From JBFXAN01 sp050184225 (GTDB lineage: Bacteria; Chloroflexota; Dehalococcoidia; CAUJGQ01), in the NCBI GenBank assembly GCA_050184225.1, contig JBFXAN010000021.1, forward strand, positions 1 to 58,616: a stretch of DNA of 58,616 bases, in the 5' to 3' direction. Under the pieces are notes generated by a model that was not told the origin of the DNA, searched no databases, and saw only the letters and a list, made by a program, of their open reading frames with translations. Positions 41,752 through 49,307 of this stretch are shown here, piece by piece (within the stretch, counting starts at the first letter, position 1; each line of letters begins with the position of its first letter). The translations under genes and the position numbers were made by a program.

Positions 41752-42035
41752 CAGGGGACGGCGCCACCGTCAGTGTGGTCGGAACGACACCTACTGCTGG
41801 GAGGTGGGGAGGCCCGTCTCACAGTGGCCGAGCGAATGCAACAACCTCGGTCGTGGTCCGGATCCAGGGATGCGACACGCCCTGGTGAAGCTGGAAGCAG
41901 AAGTAACCGCCGCCTCCAGAGGTGCGGCGGTGAATCGGTCCCTCGTCCGGCGTAGCCTGAGACCCTCGGGAAAGAATCAAACGGAACCCTGCTCCTCCGC
42001 GTTGAAGTGGGCTTCAACCAGCGGAGGGGAGGGCC
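41752..42035 (+). promoter_or_regulatory. Structured untranslated leader upstream of RNHCP gene
   Basis: Several consecutive hairpins are readable: GACGG/CCGTC at 41757-41771, CCAGGG/CCCTGG at about 41866-41887, CCGCCGC/GCGGCGG near 41911-41935, and CCTCCGC...TTGAAG paired with CTTCAA...GCGGAGG at about 41992-42027. The last one contains the GGAGG that serves as ribosome-binding site of the RNHCP frame, so folding would hide it. No frame resembles protein. I do not recognise a known riboswitch, RNase P RNA or tmRNA. Confidence 0.5.
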
Positions 42036-42368
42036 ATCAGCAGGGCCACCGAGAACACAGGATTCATCTGCAATCAGTGCGGCGCTGCCGTCGCGTCACT
42101 CAAGAACGGCGGCTATCGCAACCACTGTCCGGCCTGTCTCTATTCCCGGCACCTTGATCTGCAGCCCGGCGATCGGGCGGCGAAGTGCCGGGGAATGATG
42201 GAGCCGATCATGTTGGATCACTCCTCGAAGAAGGGATGGATGATCGTCCATCGCTGCCTGCGATGTGGAGCAATCCGCCGCAATCGGCTGGCCGACGATC
42301 GGGAACAACCGGACGCGCTCGATGCGGTGATCCGGCTTGCCCGTCAGAGCGCGGGCGGGCCGGCATAG
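42036..42368 (+). CDS. RNHCP-domain protein with apparent AUC start codon
   Basis: A 110-residue zinc-finger-like protein: TENTGFICNQCGAAVASLKN, then GGYRNHCPACLYSRHLDLQP and GDRAAKC, with a later HRCLRCGAIRRNRLADD. The RNHCP motif with three CxxC/H-type pairs defines the family, whose role is unknown. An in-frame TGA lies at 42003, and no ATG, GTG or TTG occurs before the conserved core. Relatives start with MSRRTENTGF, and here the aligned codons are ATC AGC AGG GCC ACC GAG AAC. GGAGGGGAGG stands at the right distance. So translation probably starts at ATC, or the start was mutated. A terminator follows. Confidence 0.8.
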   Translation: MSRATENTGFICNQCGAAVASLKNGGYRNHCPACLYSRHLDLQPGDRAAKCRGMMEPIMLDHSSKKGWMIVHRCLRCGAIRRNRLADDREQPDALDAVIRLARQSAGGPA

Positions 42369-42370
42369 TT

Positions 42371-42398
42371 GTTGAGGCAGGTCTGCACCTGCCTCAAC
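42371..42398. terminator. Bidirectional terminator between RNHCP and PPK2 genes
   Basis: Perfect 12-base arms (42371-42382 and 42387-42398) with a four-base loop CTGC, placed directly after the RNHCP stop and before the convergent PPK2 stop. Confidence 0.8.
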
Positions 42399-43272
42399 GG
42401 TTGCACCCGGCGCGACGCGATGAAAGCTCAGCGCGCATCGCCTGTGGGTCGAAGTCGGGCGTCGGTGGGCGGAGGTCGAGGCGTTCCAGTGTCTCGACGA
42501 GGATGCGGGTGACGGCGTAGTTGCGGTGCCACTTCTTGTCGGCGGGGATGATGTACCACGGCGCGTCGGCGGTGTTGCAGCGGGAGAGCGCCGCTTCATA
42601 CGCCTGCTGATAGGCATCCCAGTACGAGCGTTCCTTCAGGTCGCCGGGGTTGAACTTCCAGTGCTTCGCCGGGTTGTCCAGCCGCGCGAGCAGCCGTTCC
42701 TTCTGTTCATCGTTGCTGATGTGGAGAAAGCACTTGATCACGATCGTGTGGTTTAACGTGAGAATGCGCTCAAAGGCGTTGATCTGCTCGTAGCGCGATT
42801 CCCAAACATCGCGCGGTACGAGGTTGTGGACGCGCACGACCAACACATCTTCATAGTGCGACCGGTTGAAGATACCAATCCGGCCGCGCTCCGGCGCATG
42901 TTGGTGGACACGCCAGAGGAAATCGTGCGCCAGCTCTCTCTCGGAGGGCGCTTTGAAGTTGGTCATCTCTGCACCGACGAGACTGATGCCGGAGGAAAGA
43001 TGCTTGACCGTGCCGTCCTTGCCGGAGGTGTCCATCCCTTGCAGCACGAGCAACACGGCGAAGCGCCCGTCCGCGTAGAACAGCTCCTGCAGGTCGCGCA
43101 GGCGCTCGATGTCGGCGGACATCACCGCGGTGGCCTGGTCTTTGTCCTCGAAACCGCTCGTATCAGCGGTGGGGAATTGTGCCAGCGACACCTCTGACCC
43201 CGGCGGTATCCGCCACGCGTCTGCGCTCACGCTGCCTACCTCGGTTCTTGGATTCGCCCGCATGCCGTCCAT
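42394..43272 (-). CDS. PPK2 family polyphosphate kinase
   Basis: A 292-residue protein: FAVLLVLQGMDTSGKDGTVK (Walker A-like), HDFLWRVHQHAPERGRIGIF, NRSHYEDVLVVRVHNLVPRD (lid and Walker B), and WKFNPGDLKERSYWDAYQQA. PPK2 enzymes transfer phosphate between polyphosphate and nucleotides. Length and single domain fit class I or III forms; which direction it prefers cannot be told. Starts at the ATG at 43272 or 43263. Confidence 0.93.
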   Translation of the reverse strand: MDGMRANPRTEVGSVSADAWRIPPGSEVSLAQFPTADTSGFEDKDQATAVMSADIERLRDLQELFYADGRFAVLLVLQGMDTSGKDGTVKHLSSGISLVGAEMTNFKAPSERELAHDFLWRVHQHAPERGRIGIFNRSHYEDVLVVRVHNLVPRDVWESRYEQINAFERILTLNHTIVIKCFLHISNDEQKERLLARLDNPAKHWKFNPGDLKERSYWDAYQQAYEAALSRCNTADAPWYIIPADKKWHRNYAVTRILVETLERLDLRPPTPDFDPQAMRAELSSRRAGCNR

Positions 43273-43401
43273 GATCTGCCGGCCGCGGGTTAGGAACCAC
43301 CTGCGGTGTGCGAACAGCGGCACAGACGGGCAGACCCGTGCCGGAACGACCGGGCGCGGGCCTGCGATACCGATGATGGTGGGTCGCGGGGTGGCGTGAG
43401 G

Positions 43402-43860
43402 CTACCGCAATTGACCGCGCACCGCACCCGCCGGGAACGGCGTGTTATGGACGTTCACATAGTACGCGGATGGATTCGCCGCGATCTGGGCGATCAGGGA
43501 CGGCTCGACAGGAACGCAGCCCTGAGCGACCGATAGCCCGGGAATCAGCAGCGGTGTGAAGTGGACGACCACAGGACCGGCGACCCCACGCTCGCCCGCG
43601 TGGATGTGTGCCATGGTCGCGGTTTCGATCAAAGCGACGCCTATGCTGGCGCAGATCTCGCCCTCCGCCGCGTTGAGGGTAATCCGCGCGGCGCCGATGC
43701 CGTTCGGGTCGCCCGGTCCCGGCGCTTCCTCGCTCCCACGGAGGATTGCGATCAGCGTCTGGGATGCGGGCTGCGCGCTCGTCGCGGATGTCGTGATGGT
43801 CATCGCCGCCATGCCGACCACCACCGCCAGCGTCAGCAGGCTTAGCAAACGAATGCTCAT
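43402..43860 (-). CDS. Exported CHRD-domain protein
   Basis: A 152-residue protein with a signal peptide (LLSLLTLAVVVGMAAMTITT) and a CHRD domain: AILRGSEEAPGPGDPNGIGA, ATMAHIHAGERGVAGPVVVH, and YYVNVHNTPFPAGAVRGQL. The AHIH, GPVVVHF and YVNVHNxxFPxGxxRGQL motifs are complete. CHRD proteins are extracytoplasmic and may bind metals; role unknown. Confidence 0.9.
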   Translation of the reverse strand: MSIRLLSLLTLAVVVGMAAMTITTSATSAQPASQTLIAILRGSEEAPGPGDPNGIGAARITLNAAEGEICASIGVALIETATMAHIHAGERGVAGPVVVHFTPLLIPGLSVAQGCVPVEPSLIAQIAANPSAYYVNVHNTPFPAGAVRGQLR

Positions 43861-44233
43861 GCGTTCCTTCTCTCCCTATCGGTCCATCACGGCGGGGAAT
43901 GGACCTGTGGACCGGCATCGCGCCGGCCGGTTGCTTCTTCCTGCGATCGGAGATCTGGGGTAATCCGTCGTGTGATTGCTTGTCTTGGAGGCCACCTCCT
44001 GCCGTGTGTTCGTCCCTCCCAGGGGACGGTTCGGTCTTTGACCGACGTACCCGCCGTCACAGAGCGACGGTCACGCTCTTAACTACGCATCGTCTCCACC
44101 TGTGGATTGCACGCGACCTGTCATTTTCTGTGCAATCGTTGGCGAGAATATCGTCGCCGTCATCTGGATCGCTGGCTCACTTGCGGCGTTGATGCGGCTA
44201 TGCGAGGATGCCCGGCACAACGCGGTTGTATCA
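43861..44233. other. Divergent intergenic region between CHRD and AtzG-like genes
   Basis: No convincing gene. GGAGGCCACCTCC at about 43988 forms a short hairpin. Promoters for both directions should lie here, but no certain boxes were found. Confidence 0.35.
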
Positions 44234-44506
44234 ATGACGATCCGATCGGACATGGCCGATCGACGCGCGGTGGTGGAGCAGATGACCAACGATGGACTGG
44301 CCGTCAACGTGGACCGCCTGGCCGCCCTGGTGGACGCCGCGCTGGCCGTTCATGGCGCCCGTCTGGACGACGCCCAGCGTAGGATCGTGCGCGAGCAGAC
44401 GGAGCGGCTGCGCGGCGTGGCGGAACAACTGGACCGGCATCATGTGGCGAACGGGGATGAACCGGACTTTTCGTTTCGGGCGATCGACCGGGTAGATGTC
44501 GCATGA
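44234..44506 (+). CDS. AtzG-like small subunit of an amidase
   Basis: A 90-residue helical protein: GLAVNVDRLAALVDAALAVH and GARLDDAQRRIVREQTERLR, ending NGDEPDFSFRAIDRV. The helix pattern with a C-terminal 'xxDEPxFxF' tail resembles AtzG/DUF4089 proteins that stabilise AtzE-type amidases as GatC stabilises GatA. It overlaps the amidase start as ATGA. The start could also be 44252. Assignment rests on pattern and context. Confidence 0.65.
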   Translation: MTIRSDMADRRAVVEQMTNDGLAVNVDRLAALVDAALAVHGARLDDAQRRIVREQTERLRGVAEQLDRHHVANGDEPDFSFRAIDRVDVA

Positions 44507-45915
44507 CCGTACCCGCCGACACGCTTGCAACTGCCTCGATCAACGAGCTCGGCGCGATGATCCGCCGAGGTGATGTCACACCATCGGTCCTCGCCCGCCA
44601 CACGCTCGATCTGCTGGATACCCAGGGACGAACGCTGAACGCCGTGGTGACGCTGACGCCGGAGCGGGCAATGCGCGAGGCGGCGCGCGCCGAGACTGAG
44701 CTTGCCGCCGGGCACGACCGCGGGCCGTTGCACGGCATTCCTTACGGTGCGAAGGATCTGCTCGCCACGGCGGGCATCCCGACGACCTGGGGGGCGGCGC
44801 CGTATCGCGATCAGGTGTTCGACTACGATGCCGCCGTCGTCGAGCGGTTGGAGCGGGCGGGGGCCGTGCTCGTCGCCAAGCTGGCGATGGTCGAATTGGC
44901 GGGCGGCATGGGCTACGAACAGCCAGACGCCTCGCTCACCGGCCCAGGCCGCAACCCCTGGAACCCGGATGCCTGGAGCGGCGGCTCCTCCTCCGGCTCC
45001 GGTTCGGCGGTCGGCGGGCGGCTGGTGCCGTTCGCGATCGGCTCGGAGACGCAGGGGTCGATCGTCACACCGTCGGCGTTCTGTGGCGTCAGCGGTCTGC
45101 GACCGACCTATGGCCGTGTTTCCCGCTACGGCGCGATGGCCCTCTGCTGGACGATGGACAAGCTCGGCCCGATGTGCCGCATGGCCGAGGACTGCGGCCT
45201 CGTCCTCGCCGCGATCGCCGGGCGCGACCCGCGCGACGCGACCAGCGCCGACCGCCGGTTCACCTATCCATCGAACTCGGCGCCGCGACGGTCGTTTCGT
45301 CTTGGTGTCCTTGCCGGCGCCGGAGATGAGGTGCAGCCGGAGGTTGCTGCTAACTTTCGTGCGTCGCTCGACATCCTGCGCGATGATGCAATCGTAGAGG
45401 AGGTGATGCTGCCGGACCTGCCCTACAGCGCGGTCTCCGGCATCATCATTCCCGCCGAGGCGTCGAGCGCCTTCGACGAGTTGATCGCCTCCGGCGGTAT
45501 CGCCGATCTCACCGCGCCGGAGGACCGGGTCAAGCCGTACAGTTACGAGGCGATCTCGGCGAAGGATTACTTGCGCGCGATGCGGCTCCGCCGCCAGATC
45601 GCGCAGTCGCTCGACGAATGGATCGCGCCGTATGACGCGATCGTCTCACCGGCGCTGAACGTGGTCGCTACGCCGATCGATCAGCCGTTTGGCATGCAGC
45701 TGCGCCGCCGTTGGATCCCACTTACCGCCGCCGCCAACCTGGCAGGGTTGCCCGCGATCACGGTACCGAACGGCTTCGGCGAGCGCGGTCTACCGACCTC
45801 GCTCCAGTTCACCGGCCGCGTCTGGACCGAAGCGCGCATCCTCGCGGCCGCGTCGGCCTACCAATCGAGGACCGACTGGCACCGGCGCGTTCCGCCGGCT
45901 GCACTCACCGTGTAG
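44503..45915 (+). CDS. Amidase signature family protein (AtzE/GatA-like)
   Basis: A 470-residue amidase: HGIPYGAKDLLATAGIPTTW (catalytic Lys), WSGGSSSGSGSAVGGRLVPF and IGSETQGSIVTPSAFCGVSG (cis-Ser and nucleophile Ser), LRPTYGRVSRYGAM. The complete motifs and upstream small-subunit-like gene suggest a two-protein amidohydrolase of the AtzE type, rather than the tRNA amidotransferase, since no gatB is nearby. Substrate unknown; possibly biuret-, urea- or aryl-amide-like. Confidence 0.92.
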   Translation: MTVPADTLATASINELGAMIRRGDVTPSVLARHTLDLLDTQGRTLNAVVTLTPERAMREAARAETELAAGHDRGPLHGIPYGAKDLLATAGIPTTWGAAPYRDQVFDYDAAVVERLERAGAVLVAKLAMVELAGGMGYEQPDASLTGPGRNPWNPDAWSGGSSSGSGSAVGGRLVPFAIGSETQGSIVTPSAFCGVSGLRPTYGRVSRYGAMALCWTMDKLGPMCRMAEDCGLVLAAIAGRDPRDATSADRRFTYPSNSAPRRSFRLGVLAGAGDEVQPEVAANFRASLDILRDDAIVEEVMLPDLPYSAVSGIIIPAEASSAFDELIASGGIADLTAPEDRVKPYSYEAISAKDYLRAMRLRRQIAQSLDEWIAPYDAIVSPALNVVATPIDQPFGMQLRRRWIPLTAAANLAGLPAITVPNGFGERGLPTSLQFTGRVWTEARILAAASAYQSRTDWHRRVPPAALTV

Positions 45916-46052
45916 ATTTGCAGTCGCGATACGATGTGCCGCGATCTCCGGGTTTGACCCAGCCCGGGACGGTACAATAGATGCGGCTGGAATCTGCGAC
46001 GACGCGCCGGCGCCGGACGGGTGGTCGCCGGCATAGGACGGGGGGTCGGGAT

Positions 46053-47051
46053 ATGACGGACGGACCGGCAATCCTGGGAGGGCAGACGAGTCGTGCCTTC
46101 GCCACGGCAGTGGCGGCGCAGATCGGCGTGCCGCTGCTCGAATCCGAGACGCTGCGCTTCTCAGAGGGCAACACCTCCGTGCGCATCCTGGAAAACGTGC
46201 GTGGCCGGCATGTATTCATCGTCCAGTCGGTCAGCTATCCCGTGAACGACAGCTTTATGGAACTGCTCTTCTGGATCGACGCCGCCCGACGCGCCTCTGC
46301 CGCCGAGGTGACCGCCGTCATTCCGTTCTTCGCCTACGCCAAGGGCGACAAGAAGGATGAGCCACGGGTTTCGATCCGCGCCCGCGTCTGCGCCGATGCG
46401 CTGGAGGCGGCCGGCGTGCAGCGTGTTCTCTGCATGGACCTGCACGCTCCCCAGATCCAGGGCTTCTTCCGCGTACCGGTCGATCACCTTTACGCGATCG
46501 GGCCCCAGTGCGAGGACATGCGACAGCTCGAGCTTCGCGCGCCGATCCTGGTGTCGTGTGATGCCGGCTTTGCCAAGAGCGCGATCCGCTATGCCGAACA
46601 GTTGCAGTGGCCGCTGGTGATCGGCGAAAAGATCCGGGACGGCCACCGGGAGCGCATTGCCCAGGTGACGCTGTTCGGCCCCGATGTCGCCGGTCGGGAC
46701 GCCGTGATCGTCGACGACTTTACGGCCTCGGGCGGCACGCTGGTAGCGGTGGCGGCCACGCTCCGCGATCAAGGCGCCCGCTCGGTGCGCGCCTACGTTA
46801 CCCATGCCCCGCTCGGCCCCAGCGCGGCGGCGCTGCTCGACGGCTCCGCGATCGAAGAACTCGTCGCCACGGACACGGTGGAGCAACTAGAAGGGCCGCC
46901 GCCGCGGCGGTTCCGACGCATCACCGTCGCGCCGCTCTTTGCCCGCGCGATCGAGGCGATTCAGCATCAGCGCAGCATCAGCACCCTGTTTGCCGCCACC
47001 GGCCACGCGGGCATCGAGGCCGAAGTCGCGACGGCCACCATGTCATCCTGA
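46053..47051 (+). CDS. prs: Ribose-phosphate pyrophosphokinase
   Basis: A 332-residue PRPP synthetase: FSEGNTSVRILENVRGRHVF, FAYAKGDKKDEPRVSIRARV, MDLHAPQIQGFFRVPVDHLY and the PRPP-binding loop DAVIVDDFTASGGTLVAVAA. It makes PRPP for nucleotide and cofactor synthesis. Motifs are slightly divergent from classical Prs (KGDKKDEPR for the usual RQDRKxxxR), as in class III-like or archaeal forms. The last residues and stop codon lie inside an inverted-repeat element. Confidence 0.88.
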   Translation: MTDGPAILGGQTSRAFATAVAAQIGVPLLESETLRFSEGNTSVRILENVRGRHVFIVQSVSYPVNDSFMELLFWIDAARRASAAEVTAVIPFFAYAKGDKKDEPRVSIRARVCADALEAAGVQRVLCMDLHAPQIQGFFRVPVDHLYAIGPQCEDMRQLELRAPILVSCDAGFAKSAIRYAEQLQWPLVIGEKIRDGHRERIAQVTLFGPDVAGRDAVIVDDFTASGGTLVAVAATLRDQGARSVRAYVTHAPLGPSAAALLDGSAIEELVATDTVEQLEGPPPRRFRRITVAPLFARAIEAIQHQRSISTLFAATGHAGIEAEVATATMSS

Positions 47052-47116
47052 ACGAAGTGAAGGATCTCGGACGCAGCTCAACCTCCGAGATCCTTCACTT
47101 CGTTCAGGATGACATG
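47039..47116. repeat. 33-bp perfect inverted repeat overlapping prs stop codon
   Basis: Arms 47039-47071 and 47084-47116 match perfectly around a 12-base loop. The core word TCATCCTGAACGAAGTGAAG is an interspersed hairpin repeat I know from many Chloroflexi and other genomes. The prs codons for its last three residues and TGA lie inside it. It also separates convergent prs and clpP and would act as terminator. Confidence 0.88.
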
Positions 47117-47132
47117 GTGCCTGGCGATCCGC

Positions 47133-47786
47133 TCAGTCATGCACACGTCCGTTGGGCACATGTCCGTTTGGGCTGACCTGTCCAATCGCCTCGAACAAGC
47201 CACGATGCCCAGGCAGGATCTCGTCGACGATGCCGTACGCGACCGCCTCCTCGGCGGACATGAAGTAATCGCGATTCGAGTCGCGCTTGACCTTCTCGAA
47301 CGGCTGGCCCGTGTGATCGGCAAGAATCTGGATCAGCCGATTGATCAGATCGAGCGTGCGCCGCATGTGGATCTCCATGTCCGGCGTCGCGCCCTGGAAA
47401 CCACCGGAGCCTTGATGGATCATCACCTCACCGTTGGGCAGGATGTAGCGCTTGCCCCTGGTGCCCGCCGCGAGCAGCACCGAGGCCATGCTCGATGCGT
47501 TCAGACAGATCGTGGTGATGTCCGCCTTGACGTGCTGCATCACGTCATACATCACCAGGCCGGCGGCAACGTCTCCGCCGGGGCTGTTGATGTAGATCTG
47601 GATGTCCCGGTCCGGGTCGTCACCCGAGAGGTACAGGAGTTGAGCGACAAAGAGGTTGGCAACGTCGTCGTTGATCGGCGTGCCGAGGTAGACAATCCGC
47701 TCCTTGAAGAGGCGGGAATAGACATCCCAGGCGCGCTCGGTCAGCCCTTCGCGCTCGATGATCGTCGGGTTCGGAATCTGTGTCAT
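47133..47786 (-). CDS. clpP: ATP-dependent Clp protease proteolytic subunit (variant)
   Basis: A 217-residue ClpP-fold protein: RLFKERIVYLGTPINDDVAN, INSPGGDVAAGLVMYDVMQH, EVMIHQGSGGFQGATPDMEI and RDYFMSAEEAVAYGIVDEIL. The triad is present: Ser in NASSMASVLLAAG, His in MIHQ, Asp in NRDYFMS. Unusual positions are LNASSM for GMAASM and HQG for HQP, so it may be a secondary ClpP paralogue in a mixed barrel. No clpX gene is adjacent. Confidence 0.93.
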   Translation of the reverse strand: MTQIPNPTIIEREGLTERAWDVYSRLFKERIVYLGTPINDDVANLFVAQLLYLSGDDPDRDIQIYINSPGGDVAAGLVMYDVMQHVKADITTICLNASSMASVLLAAGTRGKRYILPNGEVMIHQGSGGFQGATPDMEIHMRRTLDLINRLIQILADHTGQPFEKVKRDSNRDYFMSAEEAVAYGIVDEILPGHRGLFEAIGQVSPNGHVPNGRVHD

Positions 47787-47971
47787 CGTTCTCGTTCCTT
47801 CCTCACTGCCGTCGCGCGACAGACATGGACACCGCCGCCTGAGCGCCCGCGAGGCCGGCGGCCTTGTCCCGGTGTCCTGTCTTCAGCGTGCCAGCCCGAA
47901 GCCAGGTGGGCTTGCACCTCGCGCAATCATCTCGGCGAAAGGGAAAGTAGCCGTGCGCCCCAGTGAGGTGT

Positions 47972-48397
47972 CTATGAGATCTGCGCATCCAGGACGTCAA
48001 GGAACTGGCGAGGACTCAGGATGCGTACACTGTCGTACATGCCCATGGCTTGGAGCTTGCGGTCGCCGGTCACAAGGTAATCGGAGTGGGCACTCACGGC
48101 AGCAGCAAGTACGAGGTCGTCTTCCGGATGCGTCGCAACACCCGTGACCGTCTCAGTCAGCGGCGTCACGACAGCTTCACGACGCAGAAGCGCAATGTTG
48201 TTTGCCCGCTGCCAGTGGGTGAGGCGCTCGGCGAAGTACGGCTTCTCCAGCGTCCGTTCTGTCTCGCCGATGAGCGGGTCGGAGACGATCAACGTGAAGG
48301 CGCCCGCACGCCAGCGTTGAAGCAGTTGACCAGGCGGACCCTGCGGCCGAACAAAGCCGGAGGCGAGGACATTGGCGTCAAAGGTGGCGCGTGTCAC
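47972..48397 (-). CDS. PIN-domain toxin (COG1569 type), intact
   Basis: A 141-residue protein: RATFDANVLASGFVRPQGPP (first Asp), LIVSDPLIGETERTLEKPYF (Glu), THPEDDLVLAAAVSAHSDYL (two Asp) and VTGDRKLQ (last Asp). All PIN acidic positions are kept. It starts at GTG in a four-base overlap with the Phd-like antitoxin stop. Predicted RNase toxin; one of the few undamaged PIN genes here. Confidence 0.88.
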   Translation of the reverse strand: MTRATFDANVLASGFVRPQGPPGQLLQRWRAGAFTLIVSDPLIGETERTLEKPYFAERLTHWQRANNIALLRREAVVTPLTETVTGVATHPEDDLVLAAAVSAHSDYLVTGDRKLQAMGMYDSVRILSPRQFLDVLDAQIS

Positions 48398-48726
48398 TTA
48401 ACGCCCGTGGGTCGCTTTCCGCGGCGCCGGTTCTCCTCCCGCACTTCAGCGAGGGCGCGGGCCACCTCGCGCTCAATTTCTTCATCGGGCAGGTCTCGGA
48501 AGGCTGCCTGGGATTCGTCCAGCGCGCGGAAGCGCCGATCTCGTTCCGCTTCGAGGCGTTGCCAGCGCGCCAGATCCTGCGTCGAGACGATCGCCGCCAC
48601 CGGCACGCCGCTCTTCTCTACGATCACCCGCGTGTTGCCCCGGAAGACGCTGTTGAGGAGCCGGCTCCACTGGGCCCGCACCTCGGTCGCTTTCATCGTT
48701 TGGGTGATTGGTTCTTGCTCGCGCAT
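48394..48726 (-). CDS. Phd/YefM-like antitoxin
   Basis: A 110-residue protein: TQTMKATEVRAQWSRLLNSV with FRGNTRVIVEKSGVPVAAIV is the Phd domain, and the C-terminal helix (RFRALDESQAAFRDLPDEEI, EREVARALAEVREENRRR) would neutralise the toxin. The ATG at 48726 follows the family; another at 48837 is in frame but extends into the promoter repeats. The repeats at 48765-48806 are its probable operator. Confidence 0.85.
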   Translation of the reverse strand: MREQEPITQTMKATEVRAQWSRLLNSVFRGNTRVIVEKSGVPVAAIVSTQDLARWQRLEAERDRRFRALDESQAAFRDLPDEEIEREVARALAEVREENRRRGKRPTGVK

Positions 48727-48764
48727 GTCCGATCGTTTCCTTTGGCTCGAAGGGTTGTTGTGTT

Positions 48765-48806
48765 CCGTACAGTATTGCACAAAACCGTACGCTTCTGCAC
48801 GTACGG
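48765..48806 (-). promoter_or_regulatory. Tandem operator-like repeats upstream of Phd/PIN module
   Basis: The pattern CCGTAC-N6-GCAC occurs at 48765-48780 and again at 48785-48800, 20 bases apart, and the second GCAC is followed by GTACGG, an inverted half-site. Phd-type antitoxins bind repeated sites upstream of their genes, so this is a likely autoregulatory operator. Confidence 0.6.
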
Positions 48807-48913
48807 CCGATGTCCGGGGTAATGGTGGGCCAACCATGGATGTGCTGCATCGCCTGCGTCACCATCTGGTGCGTGGTCGCGTCTCCGGCGATCATGTGAT
48901 ATGAGGAACACTG

Positions 48914-49243
48914 ATGCAGGATCTCGGCCCATACACGACCGAAGAGTTGCAGCGGATGCGTCGGCTGATCCGGGCCGCCGGGCTGGACGTGCAGGAATGG
49001 ACGGCCAAGCTGCGGCGTTCGGCCGACTGGTTGCAGTCGCTCAGCCCCGGTCAGGCGGCGATCGTCGCGCAGCAAGCCGTCGCGATCGCGGCGGACCCGG
49101 ACGACCTCGGTCCCGACCACCTGCTGGAGCAGGATCGGCGGGAGATGGCCGAGGTGCCGGAGGCGGACCGACAGGCATTCATCTCGCGTCAGATCATCCA
49201 GATTCGGCGCAATCACTTCACCGGCCCGCCCGATGAAGACTGA
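48914..49243 (+). CDS. Uncharacterised helical protein
   Basis: A 109-residue protein predicted to be all-helical: TTEELQRMRRLIRAAGLDVQ, SLSPGQAAIVAQQAVAIAAD and EADRQAFISRQIIQIRRNHF. No family recognised. It lies 65 bases before the rfbD-like gene on the same strand. Length, start (ATG after ATGAGGAAC) and composition support coding. Confidence 0.6.
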   Translation: MQDLGPYTTEELQRMRRLIRAAGLDVQEWTAKLRRSADWLQSLSPGQAAIVAQQAVAIAADPDDLGPDHLLEQDRREMAEVPEADRQAFISRQIIQIRRNHFTGPPDED

Positions 49244-49307
49244 TCCGCCGCCGGCGACGGCCGACTCGAATCTCGATACCGCAGCGTTGCAGTGAGTGGG
49301 GCACGCG

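Noticed and set aside
41752..42035. Known non-coding RNA (RNase P RNA, tmRNA, cobalamin or c-di-GMP riboswitch) in the RNHCP leader
   Set aside because: I looked for the hallmark conserved words of each of these classes and did not find them; only generic hairpins can be supported.
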